Shown: piece after piece, positions 33,257 through 44,333 of the stretch | Layout: the number at the start of each line of letters is the position of its first letter | Position numbering within the stretch: position 1 is the first letter of the stretch | Assembly (NCBI GenBank): GCA_002270295.1 | Contig: NISF01000007.1 | Span: forward strand, 540-64,539 | DNA length: 64,000 nt | From: Enterobacter sp. 10-1 | GTDB lineage: Bacteria; Pseudomonadota; Gammaproteobacteria; Enterobacterales; Enterobacteriaceae | Direction: 5' to 3' | Translations under genes and position numbers: made by a program | Notes under the pieces: generated by a model | The model's input: the letters and a program-made list of their open reading frames with translations, nothing else | The model's database searches: none | Told to the model about the DNA's origin: nothing

Positions 33257-34051
33257 ATGGCTATTTCTATCAAGACATCTGAAGACATCGAAAAAATGCG
33301 CGTCGCGGGCCGCCTGGCCGCCGAAGTGCTCGAAATGATTGAACCCTATGTAAAACCGGGCGTCAGCACCGGCGAGCTGGACCGCATCTGCAACGATTAC
33401 ATCGTCAATGAACAGAAAGCGATCTCCGCCTGCCTCGGCTACCACGGCTTCCCTAAATCGGTGTGTATCTCGATTAACGAAGTGGTGTGCCACGGTATCC
33501 CGGACGATGAAAAACTGCTGAAAGACGGCGATATCGTCAACGTTGACGTCACGGTCATTAAGGATGAGTTCCACGGCGACACCTCCAAAATGTTTATCGT
33601 CGGCAAACCGACGATCCTCGGCGAGCGTCTGTGCCGCGTTACTCAGGAAAGCCTCTATCTGGCGCTGAAGATGGTCAAACCCGGCATCAACCTGCGGGCA
33701 ATCGGTGCGGCCATCCAGAAATTTGTCGAAGCGGAAGGTTTTTCCGTGGTGCGTGAATACTGCGGCCACGGCATTGGCCGCGGCTTCCATGAAGAGCCGC
33801 AGGTGCTGCACTACGACTCGGCGGAGACCAACGTGGTGCTCAAGCCGGGCATGACCTTTACCATCGAGCCGATGGTCAACGCCGGTAAGAAAGAGATCCG
33901 CAGCATGAAAGACGGCTGGACGGTGAAAACTAAAGACCGGAGCTTGTCTGCCCAGTACGAGCATACTATTGTAGTGACGGATAACGGCTGCGAAATTCTG
34001 ACGTTACGCAAGGATGACACCATCCCGGCGATAATCTCGCACAGCGAATAA
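33257..34051 (+). CDS. map: Methionine aminopeptidase type I
   Basis: Removes the initiator Met from new proteins; 264 residues. The pita-bread metal ligands D97 and D108 are seen in VDVTVIKDEFHGD, with the later His in HGIGRGFHEEP and Glu in TIEPMV and near the end. It diverges from rpsB. A hairpin terminator follows. Confidence 0.98.
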   Translation: MAISIKTSEDIEKMRVAGRLAAEVLEMIEPYVKPGVSTGELDRICNDYIVNEQKAISACLGYHGFPKSVCISINEVVCHGIPDDEKLLKDGDIVNVDVTVIKDEFHGDTSKMFIVGKPTILGERLCRVTQESLYLALKMVKPGINLRAIGAAIQKFVEAEGFSVVREYCGHGIGRGFHEEPQVLHYDSAETNVVLKPGMTFTIEPMVNAGKKEIRSMKDGWTVKTKDRSLSAQYEHTIVVTDNGCEILTLRKDDTIPAIISHSE

Positions 34052-34054
34052 CGA

Positions 34055-34078
34055 AAAGCCGGCGCCCGCCGGCTTTTT
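34055..34078 (+). terminator. Terminator after map
   Basis: A strong hairpin: AAAGCCGGC (34055-34063), 4-base loop, GCCGGCTTT (34068-34076) and more T. A typical intrinsic terminator. Confidence 0.9.
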
Positions 34079-34115
34079 TATGACGGGCATCCTGCGGGCC
34101 GCCGCGGGCGACGTT

Positions 34116-34139
34116 AAAAATCGCTCCCGGCGATTTTTT
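34116..34139 (+). terminator. Second hairpin between map and glnD
   Basis: ATCGC (34120-34124), loop TCCCG, GCGAT (34130-34134), with A before and a T6 run after. It resembles another small terminator just before glnD. Its role is not clear. Confidence 0.5.
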
Positions 34140-34170
34140 ATGGGCGATAGTCTTTTCTTATGGTGACGCG

Positions 34171-36834
34171 ATGAGCAACTCTTTACCTGACACTGTCCCC
34201 CCTGCCCTCTCGGGCCAACCTGAGAATCCGGGCGCCTGGCCGCAGGATGATTTGAACTGCGCGGCGATTAAGACCCATCTCGAGCTTTTCCAGCGCTGGC
34301 TGGGTGAGGCTTTCGATGCCGGCACTGCCGCTGAGCGGCTGATTGAAGCCCGTACCGAGTTTATCGACCAGCTGCTGCAGCGCCTGTGGGTGGACTACGG
34401 CTTCGGGTCGGTTTGCGACATGGCTCTGGTGGCGGTAGGCGGATACGGTCGCGGTGAACTGCACCCGCTCTCCGACGTCGACCTGCTGATCCTAAGCCGA
34501 AAAAAACTCTCCGATGAACAGGCGCAGAAGGTAGGCGAGCTGCTGACGCTGCTGTGGGACGTCAAGCTGGAGGTCGGGCACAGCGTTCGCACCCTCGAAG
34601 AGTGCCTGCTGGAAGGATTGTCCGATCTTACCGTCGCCACCAACCTGATCGAATCGCGCCTGCTGATTGGCGACGTTGCGCTGTTTCTTGAGCTGCAAAA
34701 ACACATTTTTAGCGACGGCTTCTGGCCGTCGGAGAAATTCTTTGCCGCCAAGGTAGAGGAACAGAACGAACGCCATCAGCGCTATCACGGCACCAGCTAT
34801 AACCTTGAGCCGGATGTCAAAAGCAGCCCCGGCGGCCTGCGGGATATTCATACCCTGCAGTGGGTCGCGCGTCGCCACTTCGGCGCCACCTCGATGGATG
34901 AAATGGTTGGTTTCGGTTTCCTGACGGAGGCGGAACGCAACGAACTCAACGAATGCCTGCATCAGCTGTGGCGAATTCGGTTCGCGCTGCACCTGGAGCT
35001 AACCCGCTACGATAACCGATTACTCTTCGACCGCCAGCTCAGCGTCGCCCGTCGCTTAGGCTATGAAGGCGAAAGAAATCAGCCCATCGAGCACATGATG
35101 AAGGATTTCTTCCGCGTCACCCGCCGGGTAAGCGAGCTGAACCACATGCTGCTGCAGCTGTTTGATGAAGCCATCCTTGCGCTGACCGAAGATGAAAAGC
35201 CGCGGCCGATTGACGATGATTTTCAGCTGCGCGGCACGCTGATCGATCTGCGCGACGATACGCTGTTCATCCGCGAGCCGCAGGCTATTCTGCGCATGTT
35301 CTATATTATGGTGCGCAACAGCAGCATCACCGGCATCTACTCCACGACGCTGCGCCACCTGCGCCACGCGCGCCGCCATCTGACGCAGCCGCTGTGCTAT
35401 ATCCCGGAAGCGCGAACCATTTTTCTCAGCATGCTGCGCCACCAGGGTGCGGTAAGCCGCGGGCTGCTGCCGATGCATCGCCACAGCGTGCTGTGGGCAT
35501 ACATGCCGCAGTGGTCGCATATCGTCGGCCAGATGCAGTTCGATCTGTTCCACGCCTACACGGTGGACGAGCACACAATCCGCGTGCTGCTGAAGCTGGA
35601 GAGTTTTGCCAAAGAGGAAACCCGCAGCCGCCACCCGCTGTGCGTTGAGCTGTGGCCGCGCCTGACCCATCCTGAGCTGATTCTGATTGCCGCCCTGTTC
35701 CACGACATTGCTAAAGGCCGCGGCGGCGATCACTCGGTGCTGGGTGCCCAGGACGTCCTGAAGTTTGCCGAACTGCACGGCCTGAACTCACGAGAAACTC
35801 AGATGGTCGCCTGGCTGGTTCGCCATCATCTGTTAATGTCCGTCACCGCCCAGCGCCGTGATATTCAGGATCCCGAGGTCATCAAGCAGTTCGCGGAAGA
35901 AGTGCAGACGGAAAACCGCCTGCGCTATCTGGTCTGCCTGACCGTAGCCGACATCTGCGCCACCAACGAAACCTTGTGGAACAGCTGGAAGCAGAGCCTG
36001 CTGCGTGAGCTCTATTTTGCGACCGAAAAACAGCTGCGTCGTGGAATGCAAAGCACGCCGGATATGCGCGAACGGGTTCGCCATCATCAGCTGCAGGCGC
36101 TGGCGCTGCTGCGGATGGAAAACATTAATGAAGAGGCCCTGCATCAAATCTGGAACCGCTGCCGGGCCAACTACTTCGTGCGCCACACGCCAAATCAGCT
36201 CGCCTGGCATGCGCGTAATTTGCTCCGGCACGATCTCAATAAACCGATGATCCTGCTCAGCTCGCAGGCCACGCGCGGCGGCACCGAAATCTTTATCTGG
36301 AGCCCGGATCGACCGTATCTGTTCGCCGCCGTCTGCGGTGAACTTGACCGCCGAAATCTGAGCGTTCACGACGCCCAGGTCTTTACCACCCGCGACGGGA
36401 TGGCGATGGACACCTTTATTGTGCTCGAACCGGACGGCAGCCCGCTGTCCGCCGATCGCCATGAGATGATCCGTCTTGGGCTGGAGCAGACCATTACTCA
36501 GCGCAGCTGGCAGCCGCCGGCCCCGCGTCGGCAGGCGGCAAAATTACGCCATTTTTCCGTCGCCACCGAGGTCAATTTCCTGCCCACGCATACCGACCGA
36601 AAATCGTTTCTTGAGCTAATTGCGCTCGATCAGCCTGGCCTGCTGGCCCGGGTCGGCCAGGTCTTCGCCGACCTCAATATTTCCCTTCACGGGGCCAGAA
36701 TTACGACAATTGGTGAGCGAGTAGAAGATTTATTTATAATCGCCACGGCAGACCGGCGTGCGCTTAATAATGCGCTGCAACAAGAAGTACAACAACGGTT
36801 GACAGAGGCCCTCAATCCAAACGATAAAGGGTAA
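34171..36834 (+). CDS. glnD: Bifunctional uridylyltransferase / uridylyl-removing enzyme
   Basis: Nitrogen sensor of 887 residues that adds or removes UMP on PII proteins according to glutamine. The N-terminal nucleotidyltransferase has GG at 90-91 and the metal-binding D102 and D104 in SDVDLLIL. The HD domain that removes UMP has the [13 protein letters not shown] motif in the middle (about 510-525). Two ACT domains close the protein and bind glutamine. It stands alone between map and dapD. Confidence 0.98.
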   Translation: MSNSLPDTVPPALSGQPENPGAWPQDDLNCAAIKTHLELFQRWLGEAFDAGTAAERLIEARTEFIDQLLQRLWVDYGFGSVCDMALVAVGGYGRGELHPLSDVDLLILSRKKLSDEQAQKVGELLTLLWDVKLEVGHSVRTLEECLLEGLSDLTVATNLIESRLLIGDVALFLELQKHIFSDGFWPSEKFFAAKVEEQNERHQRYHGTSYNLEPDVKSSPGGLRDIHTLQWVARRHFGATSMDEMVGFGFLTEAERNELNECLHQLWRIRFALHLELTRYDNRLLFDRQLSVARRLGYEGERNQPIEHMMKDFFRVTRRVSELNHMLLQLFDEAILALTEDEKPRPIDDDFQLRGTLIDLRDDTLFIREPQAILRMFYIMVRNSSITGIYSTTLRHLRHARRHLTQPLCYIPEARTIFLSMLRHQGAVSRGLLPMHRHSVLWAYMPQWSHIVGQMQFDLFHAYTVDEHTIRVLLKLESFAKEETRSRHPLCVELWPRLTHPELILIAALFHDIAKGRGGDHSVLGAQDVLKFAELHGLNSRETQMVAWLVRHHLLMSVTAQRRDIQDPEVIKQFAEEVQTENRLRYLVCLTVADICATNETLWNSWKQSLLRELYFATEKQLRRGMQSTPDMRERVRHHQLQALALLRMENINEEALHQIWNRCRANYFVRHTPNQLAWHARNLLRHDLNKPMILLSSQATRGGTEIFIWSPDRPYLFAAVCGELDRRNLSVHDAQVFTTRDGMAMDTFIVLEPDGSPLSADRHEMIRLGLEQTITQRSWQPPAPRRQAAKLRHFSVATEVNFLPTHTDRKSFLELIALDQPGLLARVGQVFADLNISLHGARITTIGERVEDLFIIATADRRALNNALQQEVQQRLTEALNPNDKG

Positions 36835-36868
36835 CGAACTTTTATGGGTAATAGAGAAAGAGTAAACA

Positions 36869-37693
36869 ATGCAGCAATTACAGAATGTTATTGAGTCCGC
36901 CTTTGAGCGTCGCGCCGACATCACGCCGGCAAATGTGGATACCGTAACCCGCGAAGCGGTTAACCAGGTCATTTCCCTGCTTGATTCCGGCGCTCTGCGT
37001 GTCGCTGAAAAGATCGATGGCCAGTGGGTCACCCACCAGTGGCTGAAGAAAGCGGTTCTGCTCTCTTTCCGTATTAACGATAACCAGGTTATCGACGGTG
37101 CGGAAAGCCGCTACTTCGATAAAGTACCGATGAAATTCGCCGACTACGATGAAGCGCGTTTCCAGAAAGAGGGCTTCCGCGTGGTTCCGCCGGCAGCCGT
37201 TCGCCAGGGCGCGTTCATTGCCCGCAACACCGTGCTGATGCCGTCCTACGTCAACATCGGCGCCTACGTTGACGAAGGCAGCATGGTTGATACCTGGGCT
37301 ACCGTCGGCTCCTGCGCGCAGATCGGTAAAAACGTTCACCTCTCCGGCGGCGTGGGTATCGGCGGCGTGCTGGAACCGCTGCAGGCTAACCCAACCATCA
37401 TCGAAGATAACTGCTTTATCGGCGCGCGTTCTGAAGTTGTCGAAGGCGTTATCGTCGAAGAGGGCTCCGTTATCTCCATGGGCGTGTACCTGGGCCAGAG
37501 CACCAAAATCTACGACCGCGAAACCGGCGAAGTGTTCTATGGCCGCGTACCGGCTGGCTCGGTGGTGGTTTCAGGCAACCTGCCGTCGAAAGATGGCAAG
37601 TACAGCCTGTACTGCGCGGTGATCGTGAAGAAGGTTGATGCGAAAACTCGCGGCAAGGTCGGCATTAACGAACTGCTGCGTACCATCGACTAA
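36869..37693 (+). CDS. dapD: Tetrahydrodipicolinate N-succinyltransferase
   Basis: Third step of the succinyl branch of lysine/diaminopimelate synthesis; 274 residues. The left-handed beta-helix hexapeptide repeats run about 100-235, with the [19 protein letters not shown] loop. Short AGAG before the ATG is the likely Shine-Dalgarno. A terminator follows directly. Confidence 0.98.
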   Translation: MQQLQNVIESAFERRADITPANVDTVTREAVNQVISLLDSGALRVAEKIDGQWVTHQWLKKAVLLSFRINDNQVIDGAESRYFDKVPMKFADYDEARFQKEGFRVVPPAAVRQGAFIARNTVLMPSYVNIGAYVDEGSMVDTWATVGSCAQIGKNVHLSGGVGIGGVLEPLQANPTIIEDNCFIGARSEVVEGVIVEEGSVISMGVYLGQSTKIYDRETGEVFYGRVPAGSVVVSGNLPSKDGKYSLYCAVIVKKVDAKTRGKVGINELLRTID

Positions 37694-37700
37694 GCAGTAT

Positions 37701-37729
37701 AAAAAGCGGGAGATATCCCGCTTTTTTTA
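37701..37729 (+). terminator. Terminator after dapD
   Basis: A 7-bp stem AGCGGGA (37705-37711) / TCCCGCT (37716-37722) with a 4-base loop, A5 before and T7 after. Confidence 0.92.
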
Positions 37730-37800
37730 TATTTGACGCTGGCGAAGATTGGTTTTTTCGTTAATTATTCAAAGGTTATGATGATATCAAAGGTACCGTT

Positions 37801-38190
37801 ATGTACGATAATCTGAAAAGTCTTGGCATTACCAATCCTGATGAGATCGATCGCTATAGCCTGCGCCAGGAAGCTAACAACGACATTCTGAAAATCTATT
37901 TTCAGAAGGACAAAGGCGAGTTCTTCGCCAAAAGCGTTAAGTTTAAGTATCCGCGTCAGCGTAAGACCGTTGTCGCCGATGGCGTAGGCCAGGGCTATAA
38001 GGAAGTGCAGGAGATCAGTCCAAACCTGCGCTACGTTATCGATGAACTCGATCAGATCTGCCAGCGCGATCGCACTGAAGTCGATCTGAAGCGTAAGATC
38101 CTTGACGATCTGCGTCATCTGGAAAGCGTCGTCACCCATAAGATCAGCGAAATTGAAGCCGATCTGGAAAAACTGACCCGCAACAAGTAA
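37801..38190 (+). CDS. yaeH: UPF0325 family protein YaeH
   Basis: A conserved 129-residue cytoplasmic protein of unknown function, one residue longer than E. coli YaeH as I recall it. It begins [24 protein letters not shown] and ends with a basic/acidic helix. No domain is recognised. It lies between dapD and cdaR. Confidence 0.9.
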   Translation: MYDNLKSLGITNPDEIDRYSLRQEANNDILKIYFQKDKGEFFAKSVKFKYPRQRKTVVADGVGQGYKEVQEISPNLRYVIDELDQICQRDRTEVDLKRKILDDLRHLESVVTHKISEIEADLEKLTRNK

Positions 38191-38240
38191 GTCTGCCCCC
38201 TTCCCTGGCCGGCGATGCCCGTCGGGGCTATGTGTACAGC

Positions 38241-38274
38241 CGCCCGGATAAGGCGCTCGCGCCACGATCCGGGA
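38241..38274. repeat. REP-like palindrome
   Basis: The stretch CGCCCGGATAAGGCG followed by CGCGCC and ATCCGGG resembles one unit of the enterobacterial REP/PU palindromes (outer arms GCCCGGAT / ATCCGGG). It sits between the convergent yaeH and cdaR, the usual place. Confidence 0.6.
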
Positions 38275-38281
38275 TTATTCC

Positions 38282-39439
38282 CTATCTCTGTTCATCCAGC
38301 TGCAGCGCAATATACAGCAGCAGCCGATCGTCAAAACTGCCCAGATCCAGCCCCGTCAGCTCTGAAATACGATTCAGCCGATACTCCAGCGTATTACGAT
38401 GAATAAACAGCGCCTTCGAGGTCGCCAGCGGCTGAACGTTATGGCGAAACCAGGCCTGCAGCGTGCGCCGCAGCAGGCCGTTATTGTCCATCGCCTTCAG
38501 GCGAACCAGCGGACGGGCCAGCTCGTTGGCCTGCCAGCCGCCGCGCAGGCTATCGAGCAGCACCGGCAGCATCAAATCCTGATAAAAATAGCTCCGGCTC
38601 TCCGGCATGCGCTCCTTGCCGACCATCATGGTGGTGCGAGCGGTACGGTACGAGCGCGCAATGCTGCCGGGCCCGGTAAAGAAGTTGCCTAACGCCACGC
38701 GGAACCGCAGCTGGCCGTTTTCCTTCATTCTGGCGATAAGCTGGTCGACCCGTTTGCAGTGGTCTTCCGCATCCCAGCGGCCAAAGGCGTTCAGCGCGGG
38801 CTTAAGAACCACCATCTCAGTTAATGAGACAATCGCCACCAGGTTATTACGGTCGGGGGTGGTCAGAGCCGCCTGCAGCTGCTGCAGTTCCGCCATAGCG
38901 CTATCCACGCCCAGCTGGCCGCTGTCGACTTCAATCATGGCCACCACCCGCGGCTGATTCAGGTCGATTCCCAGGCGCTGCGCCCATTCGGTTAGCGCCG
39001 GGGTGTTCTCTTCCGCCTGAATCAAATTCATCACCAGCTCTTCACGCAGGCGGCTATCCTGAGCCAGCAGGTGCATCAGCCGGGACTGTTCCAGCATCAT
39101 TTCTGCGGTCATGCACACCAGCTCGCCATACTTGCGCAGCGTTTCTGGCTCTCCGGTCAAGCCGATGACGCCGACGATTTCCCCTTCCAGGCGCAGGGGC
39201 AGGTTGATCCCCTGACGTACGCCGTGCAGGTGACGGGCTACCGCATCATCGATATCGACAATACGTCCCTGCGAGAGAACCAGCAGCGCGCCTTCGTGCA
39301 ATTCACCAATACGCTCGCGATCGCCGCTGCCGATAATGCGCCCACGGGCATCCATTACGTTGATATTGGTATCAATGATGCGCATGGTACGCGCCACAAT
39401 ATCCTGCGCCATTTTGGTATCAAGATGCCAGCCAGCCAT
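38282..39439 (-). CDS. cdaR: Sugar diacid regulator CdaR
   Basis: Activator of glucarate, galactarate and glycerate use; 385 residues. I use the ATG at 39439 (MAGWHLDTKM), since the extra 10 residues upstream are not family sequence. It has a sugar-diacid-recognition N-terminal domain, the GGDEF-like middle part, and a PucR-type helix-turn-helix close to the C-terminus (FIHRNTLEYRLNRISELTG). Its targets are not in the window. Confidence 0.96.
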   Translation of the reverse strand: MAGWHLDTKMAQDIVARTMRIIDTNINVMDARGRIIGSGDRERIGELHEGALLVLSQGRIVDIDDAVARHLHGVRQGINLPLRLEGEIVGVIGLTGEPETLRKYGELVCMTAEMMLEQSRLMHLLAQDSRLREELVMNLIQAEENTPALTEWAQRLGIDLNQPRVVAMIEVDSGQLGVDSAMAELQQLQAALTTPDRNNLVAIVSLTEMVVLKPALNAFGRWDAEDHCKRVDQLIARMKENGQLRFRVALGNFFTGPGSIARSYRTARTTMMVGKERMPESRSYFYQDLMLPVLLDSLRGGWQANELARPLVRLKAMDNNGLLRRTLQAWFRHNVQPLATSKALFIHRNTLEYRLNRISELTGLDLGSFDDRLLLYIALQLDEQR

Positions 39440-39576
39440 GTAACCCTCCCCTGAGCAGGGCATCAGCATAAAAGAGTTAGGTTAGTCGCGCATTGTGCGT
39501 ATGCACAAAGCACGGGAGAGAAGTATGGAGTTGTGGAAGGAATCACAGAATGAAAGATCGGGCCCGGTGCAGGGTA

Positions 39577-39614
39577 AAAAAAAGCCCCTTCCCTCAGGCG
39601 AGGAGAAGGGGCCG
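39577..39614 (-). terminator. Terminator after degP
   Basis: An 8-bp stem GCCCCTTC (39584-39591) / GAAGGGGC (39605-39612), 13-base loop, with the A run (39577-39583) giving a U run on the minus strand. Confidence 0.88.
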
Positions 39615-39630
39615 GTTTAGCCGACAGAGA

Positions 39631-41070
39631 TTACTGCATCAACAGGTAGATAGTGCTATCACCGCGCTGAATATTCAGCGCCAGCACCGATGGTTTAGCG
39701 TCAAAGATTTTGCGCAGGTCGGCAATATTTTTCACCGGCTGCTGGTTAGCGCCGACGATAATATCGCCTTTCTTCAGGCCAATCTGCGCCGCAGGAGTCC
39801 CGGCCTTGACGTTATTGACCGTCACGCCTTTATCCTGGCCCTTGTTGCTCATTTCAGCCCCTTCGATACCGTTGAAGATGGTGCTGGAATCAACCTGAGT
39901 CTGGTTGCTCTGCTGCAGTTCGACGGTCGCGGTTACCGGTTTGCCATCGCGCACCAGGCCAAGCTCGACCTTGCTGCCGATAGGCATCGTTCCGACCTGC
40001 GCGCGCAGTGCGGCAAAGCTGCTGATCGGTTTACCGTTCAGCGAGGTGATCACGTCCCCGGCTTTGATTCCGGCCTTCGCCGCGGCAGAACCCGGCATCA
40101 CCTGGCTAACGAAGGCGCCGCGCTGGGCATCGACCTTCATCGCTTTTGCCAGCTCGGAGTTCAGTTCGGTCCCCATGATCCCCAGCTCACCGCGTTTCAC
40201 CTGGCCATATTTGACCATCTGCTCGGTCAGGTTTTTCACCATATTGCTCGGGATGGCAAAGCCGATGCCGATGTTGCCGCCGTCCGGCGCCAAGATCGCG
40301 GTATTGATACCAATCAGCTCGCCGTTCAGGTTCACCAGCGCGCCGCCGGAGTTACCGCGGTTAATCGCCGCATCCGTCTGGATAAAGTTTTCGTAGTTTT
40401 CCACGTTCAGGCCGCTGCGGCCGAGAGCGGAAACAATACCGGAAGTCACGGTTTCACCCAGGCCAAACGGGTTGCCAATCGCCACGGTGTAGTCGCCTAC
40501 GCGCAGGGCATCAGAATCAGCCAGCTTGATTGCCGACAGGTTTTTCGGATCCTGAATCTGAATCAGCGCAATATCGGAACGCGGGTCTTTACCCACCACT
40601 TTGGCGTCAAACTTGCGGCCGTCGCTGAGCTGAACTTTGATGGTCGTCGCATTGTCCACTACGTGGTTGTTGGTGACGACATAGCCTTTCACCGCATCAA
40701 TAATCACCCCGGAGCCCAGCGCCATGAATTTCTGCTGCTGGCCGCCGTCAGCCGGCGCGCCGCCGCCCTGCCCGCCGCCTTGACAGAACGGAGAGCTCTG
40801 GAACGGAGAACCGTCCTGGCAGAACGGCGAATTGTCGCCGAAGAACTGCTGGAAGTTGCGCGGCATCCGCGGAGTATTCACGGTCGTGCTGCCTTCAACG
40901 TTAATGCTGACGACCGACGGCATGACTTTTTCCAGCATCGGGGCCAGACTTGGCATCTGCTGCGCATTGGTCGCCGAAGAAGCTGTTTCTGCCGCGCTCG
41001 CAGAGAGCGGGGATAACGCCAGACCTAAACTCAGAGCCAGTGCACTCATTGCTAACGTGGTTTTTTTCAT
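39631..41070 (-). CDS. degP: Periplasmic serine endoprotease DegP (HtrA)
   Basis: Protease and chaperone for misfolded envelope proteins; 479 residues from the ATG at 41070. The signal peptide ends at SASA about residue 26. The catalytic triad lies in NNHVV (His), RSDIALIQI (Asp) and RGNSGGALV (Ser). Two PDZ domains follow. The LA loop between strands carries a Cys pair and a Gly-rich stretch. It is the last gene downstream of a sigma-E promoter. Confidence 0.97.
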   Translation of the reverse strand: MKKTTLAMSALALSLGLALSPLSASAAETASSATNAQQMPSLAPMLEKVMPSVVSINVEGSTTVNTPRMPRNFQQFFGDNSPFCQDGSPFQSSPFCQGGGQGGGAPADGGQQQKFMALGSGVIIDAVKGYVVTNNHVVDNATTIKVQLSDGRKFDAKVVGKDPRSDIALIQIQDPKNLSAIKLADSDALRVGDYTVAIGNPFGLGETVTSGIVSALGRSGLNVENYENFIQTDAAINRGNSGGALVNLNGELIGINTAILAPDGGNIGIGFAIPSNMVKNLTEQMVKYGQVKRGELGIMGTELNSELAKAMKVDAQRGAFVSQVMPGSAAAKAGIKAGDVITSLNGKPISSFAALRAQVGTMPIGSKVELGLVRDGKPVTATVELQQSNQTQVDSSTIFNGIEGAEMSNKGQDKGVTVNNVKAGTPAAQIGLKKGDIIVGANQQPVKNIADLRKIFDAKPSVLALNIQRGDSTIYLLMQ

Positions 41071-41120
41071 ATGTCTCAATCTCGATTTTAGATAACGCAG
41101 AATTGCTATGTAAGTGACTA

Positions 41121-41148
41121 TCAGAGTCATTTTATCGCGCTAAGTTCC
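41121..41148 (-). promoter_or_regulatory. Sigma-E promoter of degP
   Basis: On the minus strand GGAACTT (41142-41148), a 16-base spacer and TCTGA (41121-41125). This fits the sigma-E consensus GGAACTT / TCTGA and the known E. coli degP promoter. A GTAAA element further upstream (near 41190-41195) might be part of a CpxR site, but that is weaker. Confidence 0.85.
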
Positions 41149-41205
41149 GGAATTAAGCACTGCCAAAAAGTAAAAAATTATTGTCCGTCTTTACAAAACC
41201 TGTAC

Positions 41206-42720
41206 CTATTCTACCGCCATCAGCCGCCGATATTCATCCCATGCATACAGGTCCGTCATCCCGCTAATATAGTCCTGGATCAGGCGGCAGCGATAATAGT
41301 ATTCCATCAGCGGAAACTCTGCGGAATCTCCCGGAATTTTGTTTACCGCCTCAACGTAGGCCAGCCGATGTCGTGTTGAAAGTTTCTGAAATAGTCGCGA
41401 AGCGATAGGCAAACTTCTCACTCTCTCTTTTTCTACTAATAAGCTGAATTCCTCCAGCGACAATTTCAGCAGCGGCTGATAGATATCTAACAGGCCGCTG
41501 ATAACGCGATAGCCCTGCAATTCCAGCTGCTCAACATCCGGATGGCTAAACACATGTTTTATCGCCACGTTTTTATATAGCTCCAGCAGCTGACTGCAGT
41601 CGCTATCATCCTCAAGCAGCGCGTGATTAAAATCACCGCTAAAAATCTTCGCGATGTTATCTATAAAACGCCGGGCCGCATATGGCACCAGTTTATTCAG
41701 CGTATTCACCCGCAAATACATAAAGAACTGATCTTCCGTGCTCCGGCTTAGAGAATTAGAACGCGATTTTTCCCACGCATTTTCTACGACCTGAGAAAAT
41801 AGCGAACCTTTTTCATGCTGCCCCCACGCATCGTAAAGGTGCTGATATAGTTGCTCCACGCTGAAAATTCTCTTTTCTACCGCATCTTCCAGATCGGCAA
41901 CACAATATGAGATATCGTCCGCCGCTTCCATAATCCATGTTAAAGGGAAGCGATTGTAAGGAGCCAGATCAAGTTCTTTACGTAACCTCGCAATATAGCC
42001 TTCTTCGGCTAAATAATAACCAGGTTTCTTCATTAAATAGCTGTGGCTGGCGGGCGTTTCACCGCGCCACCAGGCCGGGCGGGTATATTTAAGAATACAG
42101 CCAACCTGCGCCCAGGTAAGATTCATTCGCATTAACGTATGTACTAAACGAATACCCTGGGCGTTTCCCTCAAACCAGCACAGATCCTGGCGGATCTTGC
42201 TGCGCAGCGCGTTCAGCGACTCCTCGCCCGGCCGCAGGCGCAGCACCTCCACCGTGCAGGCATCGTTGAACAGCGGTTCGTTAGCCGCATCGTCGGGCGC
42301 CAGGCGCTGGCTGAACCAGTCATTAATTGCCGCTTCGCCAAAATGGCCGAACGGCGGGTTGCCGATGTCGTGCATCAGGCACGCCATCTCGACGATGCTC
42401 TCAAACGGTCCGCCGAGTTCATCCAGGCCGTAGGCCGTCAGCAGTTTCTGCTCTTTCAGCCGGCTGAGGACCTCTTTTGCTATGTAGCGCCCGACCTGCT
42501 GCACTTCGAGGGAATGGGTTAGCCGGGTACGCACCGCCGCGTTGCGTTCCAGCGGAAAGACCTGGGTTTTCTGCTGTAAACGGCGAATGGCCGGGGAGTT
42601 AATAATGCGCCCGCGGTCGCTTTCGAAAATACGCAGGATTTCACGTTCCGTTTCGACGCCCTGCGGCGAGCGATAGCGTCGGTGCCAGTTAATCTTGTTG
42701 CGAAAATCAATCTTTGCCAT
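41206..42720 (-). CDS. dgt: Deoxyguanosinetriphosphate triphosphohydrolase
   Basis: HD-domain enzyme, 504 residues, converting dGTP to deoxyguanosine and triphosphate. The metal ligands are H69 in RLTHSLEVQ and H117/D118 in [10 protein letters not shown] later Asp lies in the [13 protein letters not shown] stretch. It is divergent from mtn. Confidence 0.97.
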   Translation of the reverse strand: MAKIDFRNKINWHRRYRSPQGVETEREILRIFESDRGRIINSPAIRRLQQKTQVFPLERNAAVRTRLTHSLEVQQVGRYIAKEVLSRLKEQKLLTAYGLDELGGPFESIVEMACLMHDIGNPPFGHFGEAAINDWFSQRLAPDDAANEPLFNDACTVEVLRLRPGEESLNALRSKIRQDLCWFEGNAQGIRLVHTLMRMNLTWAQVGCILKYTRPAWWRGETPASHSYLMKKPGYYLAEEGYIARLRKELDLAPYNRFPLTWIMEAADDISYCVADLEDAVEKRIFSVEQLYQHLYDAWGQHEKGSLFSQVVENAWEKSRSNSLSRSTEDQFFMYLRVNTLNKLVPYAARRFIDNIAKIFSGDFNHALLEDDSDCSQLLELYKNVAIKHVFSHPDVEQLELQGYRVISGLLDIYQPLLKLSLEEFSLLVEKERVRSLPIASRLFQKLSTRHRLAYVEAVNKIPGDSAEFPLMEYYYRCRLIQDYISGMTDLYAWDEYRRLMAVE

Positions 42721-42806
42721 AGCCTCTCCCGCTCGCGAGCAATAACGTTTCCCTTTGAGTGCATGATAGACTATGCAACTAAACCTGACACATCGCGAGT
42801 AAATCT

Positions 42807-43505
42807 ATGAAAATCGGCATTATTGGCGCTATGGAAGAAGAAGTTACCCTTCTGCGCGACAAAATCGAAAACCGCCAGACTATCACCCTCGGCGGCAGCG
42901 AAATCTACACCGGCCAGCTTCACGGTACCGACATCGCCCTGTTGAAATCGGGGATCGGCAAAGTTGCCGCGGCAATGGGCGCGGCGCTGCTGCTGGAAAT
43001 CTGCAAGCCGGACGTGATTATCAACACCGGTTCCGCGGGCGGTCTCGAGCCAACGCTAAAAGTCGGCGATATCGTGATCTCCGACGAAACGCGCTACCAC
43101 GACGCCGATGTGACCGCATTCGGCTACGAATACGGCCAGCTGCCGGGCTGCCCGGCAGGCTTCAAAGCCGACGACAAGCTGATTGCCGCCGCGCAAACCA
43201 GCATCGAAGCGCTGAATCTTAACGCGGTACGCGGTCTGATCGTCAGCGGCGACGCTTTCATCAACGGCTCCGTCGGGCTGGCGAAAATCCGCCATAACTT
43301 CCCGCAGGCCGTGGCGGTCGAAATGGAAGCCACCGCCATTGCGCACGTTTGCCATAACTTTGGCGTTCCGTTCGTGGTGGTTCGCGCCATCTCCGACGTT
43401 GCCGATCAGCAGTCCCATCTGAGCTTCGACGAGTTCCTCGCCGTCGCCGCCAGGCAGTCCACTCTGATGGTGGAAAATCTGGTGCAGAACCTGACGCGTG
43501 GCTAA
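42807..43505 (+). CDS. mtn: 5'-methylthioadenosine/S-adenosylhomocysteine nucleosidase
   Basis: Cleaves MTA and SAH to adenine and a thioribose, recycling methionine and forming the autoinducer-2 precursor. 232 residues. The base E12 is in GAMEEEV, with the VEMEATA and AISDVAD motifs near residues 172 and 196 that bind ribose and adenine. Its end overlaps btuF by 8 bases. Confidence 0.98.
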   Translation: MKIGIIGAMEEEVTLLRDKIENRQTITLGGSEIYTGQLHGTDIALLKSGIGKVAAAMGAALLLEICKPDVIINTGSAGGLEPTLKVGDIVISDETRYHDADVTAFGYEYGQLPGCPAGFKADDKLIAAAQTSIEALNLNAVRGLIVSGDAFINGSVGLAKIRHNFPQAVAVEMEATAIAHVCHNFGVPFVVVRAISDVADQQSHLSFDEFLAVAARQSTLMVENLVQNLTRG

Positions 43506-44298
43506 ATCGCTAAAACAGGCGCTTGCCGCCCTGCTGCTGCTGGCCCCGGCGTGGCTGTTTGCCGCGCCGCGGGTGATTACGCTATCCCCGGCCAATACCG
43601 AGCTGGCGTTTGCGGCCGGCATCACGCCGGTGGGCGTCAGCAGCTATTCCGACTACCCGCCGGAAGCCGCCGGCATCGAGCAGGTTTCCAGCTGGCAGGG
43701 GATGAATCTGGAACGCATTGTCGCCCTCAAGCCCGACCTGGTCCTGGCGTGGCGCGGAGGCAACGCCGAGCGCCAGGTTAATCAGCTGAGCGCCCTCGGT
43801 ATCAAGGTCATCTGGGTCGATACCGCCACCATCGAAGAGATTATCACCACCCTGCGGCAGCTGGCGCAGTGGAGCCCTCAGCCGGAAAAGGCCCGTCAGG
43901 CGGCGCAGCAGATGCTGGACGACTATAGTGCGCTGAAAGCCCGCTACGCTCACCTCCCGAAGAAGCGCGTCTTTCTCCAGTTTGGCAGCAACCCTCTTTT
44001 TACCAGCAGTCAGGGATCGATTCAGGATCAGGTGCTGACGCTGTGCGGCGGTGAGAATATTTTCGCTGCCAGTAAAGCGCCCTGGCCCCAGGTCAGCCGC
44101 GAGCAGGTTCTCGCCAGGCAGCCGCAGGCCATTGTCATTACCGGCGATGCCCGCAAAATTCCCGAAGTCGAACGCTACTGGCATAATCAGTTAAAAATTT
44201 CACTGATTGCGTTGCATAGCGACTGGTTTGAACGCGCGAGCCCACGTATTATCCTCGCCGCAAAACAACTCTGTACTGCGCTCGAGCAGGTAAAATAA
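43498..44298 (+). CDS. btuF: Vitamin B12 periplasmic binding protein
   Basis: Binds cobalamin and delivers it to BtuCD; 266 residues. It starts at GTG inside the end of mtn, so translation is coupled. The signal peptide ends at WLFA about residue 22. The type III binding-protein fold shows in [15 protein letters not shown] and the [10 protein letters not shown] stretch. The btuC and btuD genes are elsewhere. Confidence 0.96.
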   Translation: MAKSLKQALAALLLLAPAWLFAAPRVITLSPANTELAFAAGITPVGVSSYSDYPPEAAGIEQVSSWQGMNLERIVALKPDLVLAWRGGNAERQVNQLSALGIKVIWVDTATIEEIITTLRQLAQWSPQPEKARQAAQQMLDDYSALKARYAHLPKKRVFLQFGSNPLFTSSQGSIQDQVLTLCGGENIFAASKAPWPQVSREQVLARQPQAIVITGDARKIPEVERYWHNQLKISLIALHSDWFERASPRIILAAKQLCTALEQVK

Positions 44299-44333
44299 TC
44301 GCCTGTTAAGCAGGCGCTAAGCGGGAACTGACG

